A stretch of 64,000 nt of DNA from positions 1,614,501-1,678,500 of the forward strand of contig NZ_CP111079.1 in the NCBI RefSeq assembly GCF_026278245.1, written 5' to 3'. Numbering within the stretch: position 1 is the first letter of the stretch; each line of letters begins with the position of its first letter. The position numbers and the translations under genes are program-made. The DNA comes from Pontibacter kalidii. GTDB lineage: Bacteria; Bacteroidota; Bacteroidia; Cytophagales; Hymenobacteraceae. Positions 33,687 through 42,372 of the stretch are shown here, piece by piece. The notes beneath the pieces were generated by a model, which saw nothing but the letters and a program-made list of their open reading frames with translations, ran no database searches and had not been told where the DNA came from.

Positions 33687-35990
33687 ATGATCAGTAAACG
33701 CATATTATCCTTTTTTGCGGCTGCCCTGCTCAGTATTGGCATCACCACCGCACGCCCCGATGAGGGCATGTGGCTGCCGATGCTGCTCAAGCAGCTGAAC
33801 GAGGCCCAGATGCAGGACAAGGGCATGAAGCTCACGGCCGAGGACATCTACAGTGTCAACCAATCGAGCCTGAAGGACGCCATCGTTTCGTTCGGGGGCT
33901 TTTGTACCGGGGAGATGATTTCGCCGGAGGGCCTGCTGCTTACCAACCACCACTGCGGCTACGGCCAGGTGCAGCAGCACAGTTCCGTGGAGAACGACTA
34001 CCTGACCGAAGGCTTCTGGGCCAAAACACGGGAACAGGAACTGCCCAACCCCGGCCTCACGGCCACCTTCATCGTGCGCATGGAGGATGTGACCAAACAG
34101 ATCTTGACAGGTACTGAGGCGGCTAAGACCGAAGCAGAGCGTGAGGCCATTGTGCAGCGCAACATTTCCAGGGTGGGCAAAGAGGCAACAGCCGGCACAC
34201 ATTATAATGCTGTGATCAGGCCGTTCTTTTACGGTAACGAGTACTACATGTACATCACCGAGACGTTCAAGGACATCCGTTTGGTGGGCGCCCCGCCTTC
34301 CTCTATCGGCAAGTTTGGCGGCGATACGGATAACTGGATGTGGCCACGCCACACCGGAGACTTCTCGCTGTTCCGCATCTATGCCGGCCCGAATAATGAG
34401 CCTGCCGAGTATTCTCCCGAGAATAAGCCTTACAAGCCCAGGCACCACCTGCCCATTTCGCTCAGCGGAGTGAAGGAGGGTGATTTCACCATGGTCTTCG
34501 GCTTCCCGGGCCGCACCAACGAATACCTGGTTTCGCAGGCGGTGAAGGAGATCTACGAGGTGTCTAACCCGCACAAGATCAACATCCGCGAGACAAAGCT
34601 CAACATCCTGGACGAGGAGATGAAGGCCTCTGACGCGGTGCGCATTAAGTATGCGGCCAAGCACGCCAGCATCGCCAACGCCTGGAAAAAATGGATCGGC
34701 GAGAACCGTGGTATCCGCAAGGCCAATGCCATTGCCGAGAAGCAACAGCTGGAGCAGCAGTTTGCCCAATGGGTGGCGGCTGACCCGGCGCGACAGCAGC
34801 AGTACGGCAACCTGCTGGCCGAGTTCGAGCAGAATTACAAGGCCCTGGATGGCATCACCATCTCCCGCGATTATATCAACGAGGCTGCCTTTGGGGTGGA
34901 GATAGTGAAATTGGCCAATAACTTCACTACGCTGCAGCGCTTGTTGGCCCAAAAGGCCCCGCAAAACGACATAGATGCGCAGGTGGCCAAACTGGAAAGC
35001 TATGCTGCCGGTTATTTTAAAGATTACCATGCTCCTGCCGATAAGAAAGTGTTCGCTGCGCTGCTGAGCCTGTACTACAACAACATCGACCGCAAGCTGC
35101 ACCCGGAGATCTTTAACATGGTGCGCAGCAAGTATAAAGGCGACTTCACCAAGTATGCCGAGGATGTGTTTACCAAGTCGGCCTTTGTTTCGGAAAGTGG
35201 TGTGAAGCAGCTCTTAGCCGAGGCGAAGAAGGGAAAGGACGCGATTAAAAATGACCCTGCCTTTGAACTGGCCAATAGCGTAGCCGAGTACTACCGCGTT
35301 AATGTAATGCCGACCTATACTTCGGTGAACGATAACCTGAGCCTGCTGTACCGCAGCTACATGAGCGGTCTGCGCCAGATGCAAAGCGATAAGAACTTCT
35401 ACCCGGACGCCAACTCTACCCTGCGCGTGGCCTACGGCAAAGTGGAGCCCTACAAACCGGTGGACGGTGTGATTTATACTTACTATACTACCCTGGAAGG
35501 CGTGATGGAGAAGGCTGCTTCCGGCGTGGCCGAAGACTATGCTATTCCGGCCAGGTTGCGCGAACTATATGAGAAAAAAGACTACGGCCCGTATGGTGTA
35601 AACGGGCAGATGCCGGTGTGCTTCATCGCCTCCAACCACACCACGGGCGGTAACTCCGGCTCCCCGGTCATCAACGCCAACGGCCAGCTGATCGGCACCA
35701 ACTTCGACCGTAACTGGGAAGGCACCATGAGCGACATCGTATACAACCCGGATCAGGTGCGCAACATTTCGGTGGATGTGCGCTACATGCTCTTTATCGT
35801 GGACAAGTTCGCCGGGGCCACGCACCTGGTGGAGGAAATGACGCTGGTAACCGATGATACCTCCGGCCTGCCGCAGGTAGACGCCCGTAAGCAGCAACCC
35901 GAAAAAGAGCTCTCTAAAAAGGAGAAAAAGAAGTTAGAGAAAGAGCTGAAGAAGAAGAGAAAGAAGGAAAAAGCTGAGGTTGATGCTTAA
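33687..35990 (+). CDS. S46-family dipeptidyl peptidase, DPP11-type specificity residue
   Basis: This 767-residue secreted serine peptidase has a signal peptide (1-22). His of the triad lies in TNHHCGYG, the Asp is probably in the GGDTDNWMWPRHTGDF region, and the nucleophile is in GGNSGSPV. Exactly 18 residues after the nucleophile Ser stands an Arg (FDRNWE). In the family Arg at this place (Arg673 in Porphyromonas DPP11) selects Asp/Glu at P1, while Gly gives DPP7-type specificity. The tail is rich in Lys and Glu (about 735-767). It removes dipeptides from peptides in the periplasm for nutrition. Confidence 0.92.
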   Translation: MISKRILSFFAAALLSIGITTARPDEGMWLPMLLKQLNEAQMQDKGMKLTAEDIYSVNQSSLKDAIVSFGGFCTGEMISPEGLLLTNHHCGYGQVQQHSSVENDYLTEGFWAKTREQELPNPGLTATFIVRMEDVTKQILTGTEAAKTEAEREAIVQRNISRVGKEATAGTHYNAVIRPFFYGNEYYMYITETFKDIRLVGAPPSSIGKFGGDTDNWMWPRHTGDFSLFRIYAGPNNEPAEYSPENKPYKPRHHLPISLSGVKEGDFTMVFGFPGRTNEYLVSQAVKEIYEVSNPHKINIRETKLNILDEEMKASDAVRIKYAAKHASIANAWKKWIGENRGIRKANAIAEKQQLEQQFAQWVAADPARQQQYGNLLAEFEQNYKALDGITISRDYINEAAFGVEIVKLANNFTTLQRLLAQKAPQNDIDAQVAKLESYAAGYFKDYHAPADKKVFAALLSLYYNNIDRKLHPEIFNMVRSKYKGDFTKYAEDVFTKSAFVSESGVKQLLAEAKKGKDAIKNDPAFELANSVAEYYRVNVMPTYTSVNDNLSLLYRSYMSGLRQMQSDKNFYPDANSTLRVAYGKVEPYKPVDGVIYTYYTTLEGVMEKAASGVAEDYAIPARLRELYEKKDYGPYGVNGQMPVCFIASNHTTGGNSGSPVINANGQLIGTNFDRNWEGTMSDIVYNPDQVRNISVDVRYMLFIVDKFAGATHLVEEMTLVTDDTSGLPQVDARKQQPEKELSKKEKKKLEKELKKKRKKEKAEVDA

Positions 35991-36010
35991 TCCCCACGTT
36001 TCAAAGTATA

Positions 36011-36042
36011 AACTCCCTGCCTGACTCTACAGGCAGGGAGTT
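36011..36042 (+). terminator. Terminator of the S46 peptidase gene
   Basis: AACTCCCTGCCTG (36011-36023) pairs exactly with CAGGCAGGGAGTT (36030-36042), followed by TTGTTTT. A window-motif copy (AAGTATAAA) directly precedes the stem. Confidence 0.88.
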
Positions 36043-36099
36043 TTGTTTTCGGCACTGTCGCTGTATCTTCCTACCTAGATTTTAATATTCTACCGATTG

Positions 36100-36900
36100 A
36101 TGACTTCCCCAACCATCACCGTAACAGAACAAACCATCCGGATTAACAAGGCTTCCCTCAAGCTGAAGTGGCTGCGCCCAGGCGTGGCAGCAGCGAATCG
36201 TTCCGTTCTCCTCTTCCTGCACGACTCCCTGGGCTGCATTAACCTATGGCGCGATTTTCCGGAGAGGCTGGCACAGGCCACCGGTTGCACTACCCTGATC
36301 TACGACAGGCAGGGATACGGCCAGTCCTCCCCCTTCGAAAGTATAAACCGCGGTCAGGATTACCTGGAGCAAGAGGCGGATGTGCTGGAAAGGCTGCTGG
36401 ATAAGCTGCAGATACCTCAAGCCATACTTTTCGGCCACTCCGATGGCGGCAGTATTGCCCTGATAGCGGCAGCCAAGTATAAAAACCGGGTGAAGGCCAT
36501 CGTGACAGAGGGTGCTCATGTGTTTGTAGAAGAGGAAACCCTGGAAGGCATACGTGAAGCGGTTAAAGCCTACCAAACCACTAACTTGCCGCAGAAGCTG
36601 CAAAAGTACCATGGCTCCAAAACGGAGGCCGTCTTCCGCGCCTGGACCGACACCTGGTTATCTGCCGGCTTCCGCCGCTGGAACATCGAGCATTTTTTGC
36701 CTTCCATACTTTGCCCGGTTCTGATTATACAAGGAGAGGCGGATGAGTATGGCACGCTGGCGCAGGTGGAGGCGCTAGTGCAGCAGGCGCAGGGGCCGGT
36801 GCACCGACTTATACTTTCGGGCATCGGCCACACGCCGCACCGGGAGGCTGTCGAGCAGGTGTTACAGCAGTCCGTTAGTTTCATCAAAGCCTTGTCATAG
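36100..36900 (+). CDS. Alpha/beta-fold hydrolase
   Basis: This 266-residue protein has the nucleophile elbow GHSDGG (Ser about 112), an oxyanion stretch LFLHDSLG near residue 40, the acidic residue in GEADEYG and the His in SGIGHTPH. This completes a Ser-Asp-His triad. The substrate is unknown. A TTG one codon earlier is possible, but the ATG at 36100 is preferred. The coding sequence holds several window-motif copies (for example 36339, 36475, 36809). Confidence 0.86.
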   Translation: MTSPTITVTEQTIRINKASLKLKWLRPGVAAANRSVLLFLHDSLGCINLWRDFPERLAQATGCTTLIYDRQGYGQSSPFESINRGQDYLEQEADVLERLLDKLQIPQAILFGHSDGGSIALIAAAKYKNRVKAIVTEGAHVFVEEETLEGIREAVKAYQTTNLPQKLQKYHGSKTEAVFRAWTDTWLSAGFRRWNIEHFLPSILCPVLIIQGEADEYGTLAQVEALVQQAQGPVHRLILSGIGHTPHREAVEQVLQQSVSFIKALS

Positions 36901-37029
36901 CCTAGGCCAAGCGTGTACTTTGGCGACAGAATTTAGGTTTTCACTGAAAAACGGTATATTTAAAGGATCATCCTCCGGCAAGAGCAGCAGTTGCAGCCTA
37001 GCCGGAAGTATAAACCATACGCACTCCCC

Positions 37030-38211
37030 ATGAAAAACAAGCACCTTTATTTAAGTATAACCGCGGCCTTGGGCCTCACCCTTGGCAGCTATCCCGCCTT
37101 GGCCCAGGATTACAGACAGGTCCACCAGGAAGCCATCCTGATCGACACGCACAACGACGTGCTGATCTCGGTGATGGAAGGCCTGGACATCAGCAAAGAC
37201 CTTCGTGGCCGCACCCACTCCGACCTGGCGCGCTTTAAGGAAGGAGGCGTGGATGCCCAGTTCTTCTCCGTCTGGAGCGATGAAACCGGCAACTTCAAGT
37301 ATGCGATGCAGCAGATCGACTCGCTGGAGGCCATTGTGAAACGGCACCCCGATAAACTGCTGCTGGCAACCGATGTGGCAGGTATAGAGCAGGCCGTGCA
37401 GGAAGGCAAGATGGCGGCCTTGATCGGTGTGGAGGGCGGCCACATGATCGACAACGACCTGCAGAAGCTCGAGCAGCTCTATAACCGGGGGACGCGCTAC
37501 CTCACCCTTACCTGGAACAACTCTACGCCCTGGGCATCCTCGGCTGCAGACGAGACATCGGGCAAGCTGCCAAAAGCTAAGAGAGGCCTCTCTAAAAAGG
37601 GCAGGCAGATCGTTTCCCGCATGAACGAGTTGGGCATGCTAGTGGACCTGAGTCACGTGGGCGAGAAAACCTTCTGGGACGTCATGGCTGTCACCACCAA
37701 GCCGGTGCTGGTCTCGCACAGCTGCGTGCATAGCATAAACCCTATTCCCCGCAACCTGACGGACAAGCAGATCAAGGCCGTCGCCAAGAATGGCGGTGTC
37801 ATCCATCTAAATTTCTTCTCTGACTTTCTGGATTCGGAGTTCAGGACACGGCTCAAAAACTTTATGGATGTCCATAAGCCTGAATCAGACTCCCTGAAAG
37901 CAGCAGGATGGTCGAACGACGCAGTCATGGATTACCTGGCGGAGACATATTCGGCTGATGTCATGCATATACGCCCCCCTCTCTCCGTTCTAATCGATCA
38001 TGTTGACCATATTGTGAACCTGGTGGGGGTTGATTACGTGGGCCTTGGCTCCGACTTCGACGGCATCACCTCCGCCCCGCAGCAGCTGGATGGCGTGCAG
38101 GATTTCCCGAACGTGACTAAGGCGCTTTTAGCGCGCGGCTACAGCGAGGCGGATGTAAAGAAGATCCTCGGAGGGAACTTCCTTCGGGTATTCCGCGCCA
38201 ACGGCGGGTAA
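37030..38211 (+). CDS. Secreted membrane-dipeptidase-like protein (peptidase M19)
   Basis: This 393-residue protein has a signal peptide (about 1-25, ending ALAQ). Zinc ligands of the renal dipeptidase family are visible in IDTHNDV, the Glu in GVEGGHMI and the His of DLSHVG and VSHSCVH. GSDFDGI near the end is also conserved. It hydrolyses dipeptides in the periplasm and would follow naturally on the S46 peptidase upstream. The frame is open 13 codons earlier, but the ATG at 37030 starts the signal peptide. Confidence 0.9.
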   Translation: MKNKHLYLSITAALGLTLGSYPALAQDYRQVHQEAILIDTHNDVLISVMEGLDISKDLRGRTHSDLARFKEGGVDAQFFSVWSDETGNFKYAMQQIDSLEAIVKRHPDKLLLATDVAGIEQAVQEGKMAALIGVEGGHMIDNDLQKLEQLYNRGTRYLTLTWNNSTPWASSAADETSGKLPKAKRGLSKKGRQIVSRMNELGMLVDLSHVGEKTFWDVMAVTTKPVLVSHSCVHSINPIPRNLTDKQIKAVAKNGGVIHLNFFSDFLDSEFRTRLKNFMDVHKPESDSLKAAGWSNDAVMDYLAETYSADVMHIRPPLSVLIDHVDHIVNLVGVDYVGLGSDFDGITSAPQQLDGVQDFPNVTKALLARGYSEADVKKILGGNFLRVFRANGG

Positions 38212-38259
38212 CTGGTTCTTCTCCTCAATTCCATAGTGAGCGTAAACGCATGCTTACAT

Positions 38260-38288
38260 GAATGGCAGGCCTTAGACACCTGCCATTC
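38260..38288 (+). terminator. Hairpin after the M19 peptidase gene
   Basis: GAATGGCAGG (38260-38269) pairs with CCTGCCATTC (38279-38288). No T tract follows, so it may be only a 3' end stem. Confidence 0.5.
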
Positions 38289-38375
38289 ATACCCTAGGGC
38301 CCACGCTTCGTCCTGCTCCTGTTGCTATTTGTCTGATATAGCCGCCCACAGCCTTCCGTAGAGAATTATTTTCCT

Positions 38376-38383
38376 TACTTTTG
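38376..38383 (+). promoter_or_regulatory. Bacteroidota-type -7 box
   Basis: TACTTTTG matches TAnnTTTG and lies 57 bp before the TTG start of the small membrane protein at 38441. Confidence 0.4.
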
Positions 38384-38440
38384 CATGTCCTTTGTAGCTA
38401 CAACAGTGTAGCTGCACCTAACTTGTAGTCCCTGAGTACC

Positions 38441-38902
38441 TTGAGTAGAAGTAACCAGATCAAAGCCATTGCTATTTACCAGATAGCGGGCGGTTTTTTA
38501 GGAATCGTCCTGTTGCTGCTTGTCCTGTTCGGCGGCGAAATAACCGTAAGTCAGCAGGTGCTGCGCTTCAGCATACTGGCAGGGCTGCTGTATGTCTTCT
38601 CCATACTTTGCGGGCGTATGCTATTCCGCAATCCTAGGCGCGGCTTGAAGCTCTCGCTTGTGAACCAGGTGCTACAGGTGGTGTACTTCAGTTTCGGTGC
38701 CTGGGCGTTTCAGTTCGTGTCGGGCTTGCGCATCGGGGTGGGCGTGGATATGGTAGGCGGCTGGATCTTTAAGTTCCGTCTCGCCCTCTCCTCTTTCCAC
38801 TTCAGCTTCGGCGAGGATATGGGGCAGAAATTTGTGGGCATCAACCTGGTCGCGCTTTTCCTGATCTTCTGGATGGAGCGCCTGCTGGAGAAACAATCCT
38901 AG
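38441..38902 (+). CDS. Small membrane protein of unknown function
   Basis: This 153-residue protein has about four hydrophobic helices (about 14-32, 40-60, 75-95, 132-146). A less hydrophobic stretch between helices three and four (about 96-130) contains KFRLALSSFHFSFGEDMGQK. No motif known to me is present. The start is TTG at 38441; no ATG fits in frame before the first helix. A -7-like box stands 57 bp upstream, supporting a short transcript of its own. Confidence 0.6.
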   Translation: MSRSNQIKAIAIYQIAGGFLGIVLLLLVLFGGEITVSQQVLRFSILAGLLYVFSILCGRMLFRNPRRGLKLSLVNQVLQVVYFSFGAWAFQFVSGLRIGVGVDMVGGWIFKFRLALSSFHFSFGEDMGQKFVGINLVALFLIFWMERLLEKQS

Positions 38903-39021
38903 TTTTTTTAAACCTGTCGCGCCATAGCCGGTTTGAAGTAACAGGTACAGGAAAAGGCGCAGGGACCACACCTTAATTATATGATAATGTAATTAATCTT
39001 TACTCTCTGTGCCAACTGCTT

Positions 39022-39048
39022 TATTTTTGCGAACCGAATGAATGTTCA
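39022..39048 (+). promoter_or_regulatory. -7 box and possible operator of the TetR gene
   Basis: TATTTTTG (39022-39029) matches TAnnTTTG. Just beyond lies TGAATGTTCA (39039-39048), arms TGAA/TTCA around two bases and extendable to AATGAA/TTCAAT with one mismatch. This is the size and place expected for an autoregulatory TetR site near the transcript start. Confidence 0.45.
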
Positions 39049-39063
39049 ATACAATATTACAAC

Positions 39064-39639
39064 ATGGAGCCAATAGCCGATAAGAAGAAAGCCATTTTTG
39101 AGAGTACCCTGGAGCTGGTGCGGGAGAATGGCTTCCATGGTACGCCCATGAGCCTGGTGGCTAAGAAGGCGGGCGTGGCGGCAGGCACCATCTACCATTA
39201 CTTTGAGAGCAAGCAGGACCTGATCCTGGACCTGTTTCACTACATCAAAGAGCAGATTATCTCGGTGATAAAGCGCGAGGACTCAGCGGAAATGCCCTAC
39301 CAAAAATGCTTCTTCAATATCTGGTATGGATTGCACGCCTATTACTCCGAGAACCCTAACGTGCTCATGTTCTTTGAGCAGTTCGTGAACTCACCCTACA
39401 ATGCGTTCATACAGGAAGATTATAACAGCAGCGAGTTTCGGCAGCGCCTAACCAGCTTCTTCGAGCGGGGCATACGAGAGGGGCACCTAAAAGCGCTCAG
39501 CCCGAATGTCCTGGGCACGCTGGCCCACACCAACATTATCTCAACGGTGAAGATGTCCTCCTCTGGCAGGCTGGTGCTGGAGGAAGGGGAGCTAAAGCAG
39601 ATCCCTCAGATCCTCTGGGATGGGATGAGGAGCAGGTAA
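39064..39639 (+). CDS. TetR/AcrR-family regulator of the efflux operon
   Basis: This 191-residue protein has an N-terminal helix-turn-helix (about 10-57, GTPMSLVAKKAGVAAGTIYH, then YFESKQDLI) typical of TetR. A helical ligand-binding domain follows. It lies directly before and on the same strand as the TolC, adaptor and pump genes, so it most likely represses its own operon until a toxic compound binds. An imperfect inverted repeat overlaps its promoter. Confidence 0.9.
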   Translation: MEPIADKKKAIFESTLELVRENGFHGTPMSLVAKKAGVAAGTIYHYFESKQDLILDLFHYIKEQIISVIKREDSAEMPYQKCFFNIWYGLHAYYSENPNVLMFFEQFVNSPYNAFIQEDYNSSEFRQRLTSFFERGIREGHLKALSPNVLGTLAHTNIISTVKMSSSGRLVLEEGELKQIPQILWDGMRSR

Positions 39640-39838
39640 GGCCACCTTGCTCACAGCCACCACCTCAGCAAAGAAATGCAAATACTAAACCTTTATACTA
39701 CATGATGTTAAAACGAACCACCAAAACGCTACTAAACTATGATAAAAAAGAATGAGCACGCAAGTGGCCCGGTCACCGGAAAGCGCCTCCTCCACTCCCC
39801 AGAGATTATTACAAACACCAAGTATTTCAACTACCTAC

Positions 39839-41173
39839 ATGAGATTAATTAAGAGAATAAAACCCTTGCTCCTGGGCTGCCTGCTAAGCCCAGCACTTGC
39901 CCTGGCGCAGGGCAACACCGGGGCTGCCACCGAGAGCCTCACGCTGGAGCAGTGCGTGGACTATGCCCTCGAAAATAGGGCAGCCGTGGAGCAGGCTCTT
40001 CTGAATAAGGCCATAGGCGAAAGGGAAATCCGTTCGAATCTTTCAGGATGGTACCCGCAGATAAACGCCAGCTTTGGCGGCTCTTATAATATTAAGCCCC
40101 AGCAGTTCCCTGTAGGGGACGAGATTATAACTTCCACGCAAAAGTATACCTCTAACCTCCTGTTCGAGGCGAACCAGAACCTGTTTAACAGCGAGCTGCT
40201 TCTGGCCTCTAAAGCTGCCCGTTTTACCCGTCAGCAGCTGGATCAGGAGATCACCGACACCAAGATCAATACCGTGGTAGAGGTGAGCAAGGGTTTTTAT
40301 GATGTACTGCTCACACAGGAGCAGCTTCGTATCCTGAACGTGAACCTGGTGCGCCAGGAAAAGCAGTATAACGATGCCCGCAGCCGGTACGAGGTTGGCT
40401 TGGTAGACAAGACTGACTACCAGCGCGCTGCCATCACGCTGGCCAACATCCGCAGCGACATCAAGCGCGCCACGGAAGCCATCAAGGCAAAGGAGGCCTA
40501 CCTGAAGCAGCTGATGGGCTTCCCGATTGAGAAGAACGTAGAGCTGGTGTACGATTACGATCAAATGGAGCAGGCTGTGCTGGTCGACACGACCGAGGTG
40601 ATCGAGTTTGCCAACCGGATCGAACTGCAGCAACTGCAGACCCAGCGCCAGTTGCTCAGCCTGAACACTGCCTACAACAAGTGGAGTTATTTGCCTACGG
40701 TTTCTGCCTTTATAAACTATAATTCCCAGTACTACAGCAGTACCGACTTCGCGGACCTGTACCAGTCCGCCTACCCTACCTCTGTTGTCGGCCTACGTGT
40801 TTCCCTCCCGATCTTCCAGGGGTTGCGCAGGGTGCAGAACCTGCGGATCGCCCAACTGCAGGAAGAGAGCTTAGATGTGGCTATCGAAGATACCCGCAAA
40901 GCCATCAACACTGAGTACCAGGCATCGCTTGCCAACTATAAAGCCGACTATACCGAGTGGCGCACGCTGGAGAGCAACCTCGAGATGGCCCAGGAGGTGT
41001 ACGACATCATTAAGCTGCAGTACGACGAGGGTGTGAAGGCCTATGTGGACCTGGTGGTGGCCGAGAGTGAATTGCGCGCCACGCAGATCAACTACTACAA
41101 TGCCCTTTACAACCTGATGGCCAGCAAGCTGGACTACCAGCGAGCTCTAGGTAACATAGATATCAATCAATAA
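39839..41173 (+). CDS. TolC-family outer-membrane efflux channel
   Basis: This 444-residue protein has a signal peptide (MRLIKRIKPLLLGCLLSPAL, then ALAQG) and two repeated coiled-coil halves of the TolC fold, starting LTLEQCVDYALENRAAVEQA. The first ATG of the frame is 29 codons earlier at 39752, but only the ATG at 39839 starts with a signal peptide. It forms the outer-membrane duct of a tripartite RND pump with the next two genes, 18 and 35 bp apart. Confidence 0.9.
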   Translation: MRLIKRIKPLLLGCLLSPALALAQGNTGAATESLTLEQCVDYALENRAAVEQALLNKAIGEREIRSNLSGWYPQINASFGGSYNIKPQQFPVGDEIITSTQKYTSNLLFEANQNLFNSELLLASKAARFTRQQLDQEITDTKINTVVEVSKGFYDVLLTQEQLRILNVNLVRQEKQYNDARSRYEVGLVDKTDYQRAAITLANIRSDIKRATEAIKAKEAYLKQLMGFPIEKNVELVYDYDQMEQAVLVDTTEVIEFANRIELQQLQTQRQLLSLNTAYNKWSYLPTVSAFINYNSQYYSSTDFADLYQSAYPTSVVGLRVSLPIFQGLRRVQNLRIAQLQEESLDVAIEDTRKAINTEYQASLANYKADYTEWRTLESNLEMAQEVYDIIKLQYDEGVKAYVDLVVAESELRATQINYYNALYNLMASKLDYQRALGNIDINQ

Positions 41174-41191
41174 CAATCAGAGAAAAAGAGA

Positions 41192-42337
41192 ATGAAGAGG
41201 AAATACGTATGGCTGGCCGCGGCCGTCATTAGCCCAACTATACTTATGTCGTGCGGCGGTGATAAAGCCGGACAACAGCAGATGAACCCGGCCGCCATGG
41301 CCGTACCGGTGAATACTTATAAGGTTACGGAGCAAAGCGTTACCGGCAAGGACTCTTACCCTGGCACGGTTACAGCCCTGCAGGAAGTGCAGCTTCGTCC
41401 GCAGGTTTCAGGCTACATCACAGATATCTATGTGCAGGACGGGCAGCGTGTAAAGAAGGGCCAGAAGCTCTACGAAATAGACCGCAACAAGTACCAGGCT
41501 TCCTACCAGCAGGCGCAGGCTAACCTGGCCAGTGCCGAGGCCAACCTGGCCAGGGTGCAGAAAGACCTGGAGCGCTACGAGCGGCTGGCAGAGAGCGATG
41601 CGATCGCCAAGCAGCAATTGGATTATGCCCGCACGGAGGTACAAACCGCCAAGGCGCAGGTTGCCTCCGCACAGGCGCAGGTGCGCAGCGTCTCCACTGA
41701 CCTGGGTTACTCGGTCATCAGTGCTCCTTTCGATGGTGTCATTGGTATTTCACAAGTTCGCGTGGGGGCTCAGGTATCGCCCGGACAGCCGTTGCTCAAC
41801 ACCATCTCCTCTACCGATCCGGTTGCAGTGGACATTGTGATTAACGAGCAGGAGATTGGCCGCTTCAGCAGAATGCGGCAGGGCAACCAGCCTGACTCTC
41901 TCTTTACCATCACCCTCAACAACGGGGAGCAATACCCGCATAATGGTAAACTGCTGGCTATCGACAGAGCTGTTGGCCGCCAGTCTGGTACTACCACCGT
42001 CAGGGTACAGTTCCCTAACCCGAACGAGCGCCTGATCCCTGGCATGACAGTATCCTTGAATGTGCTGAACCAGGACATTGGCGATCAGTTGGTGATCCCT
42101 AACAAGGCTGTGACGGAGCAGCTTGGGGAATTCTATGTGTATGTGGTGCAGGGCGACTCTGTGGTGCAGCAAAACGTGCAGCTGGGCACAAGGTTTAAGA
42201 GCAATATCGTGGTGCGCGAAGGCCTGAAAGAAGGGCAGCAAATCGTGACGGAGGGTGTGCAGCGCCTGCGCCAGGGTGCCAAAGTACAGGTAGGAGATCC
42301 GCAGCAACAACAGCCGCAGGCCTCCAGTCAGAAATAA
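41192..42337 (+). CDS. RND efflux periplasmic adaptor (AcrA/MexA-type) lipoprotein
   Basis: This is a 381-residue protein. The lipoprotein signal ends ILMSC. A barrel-sandwich lipoyl domain (LRPQVSGYITDIYVQDGQRV, about 70-90) is split by a long coiled-coil hairpin rich in Ala, Gln and Glu (about 105-165). Beta-barrel and membrane-proximal domains follow. It joins the inner-membrane pump to TolC. Gene order TolC-adaptor-pump is that of one operon. Confidence 0.92.
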   Translation: MKRKYVWLAAAVISPTILMSCGGDKAGQQQMNPAAMAVPVNTYKVTEQSVTGKDSYPGTVTALQEVQLRPQVSGYITDIYVQDGQRVKKGQKLYEIDRNKYQASYQQAQANLASAEANLARVQKDLERYERLAESDAIAKQQLDYARTEVQTAKAQVASAQAQVRSVSTDLGYSVISAPFDGVIGISQVRVGAQVSPGQPLLNTISSTDPVAVDIVINEQEIGRFSRMRQGNQPDSLFTITLNNGEQYPHNGKLLAIDRAVGRQSGTTTVRVQFPNPNERLIPGMTVSLNVLNQDIGDQLVIPNKAVTEQLGEFYVYVVQGDSVVQQNVQLGTRFKSNIVVREGLKEGQQIVTEGVQRLRQGAKVQVGDPQQQQPQASSQK

Positions 42338-42372
42338 TTTCTATCAATTAAGAGGAGATTTAGCATAGTAAG

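Noticed and set aside
33705..35102. Minus-strand open frame of 465 codons
   Set aside because: It is opposite the S46 peptidase and carries no motif.
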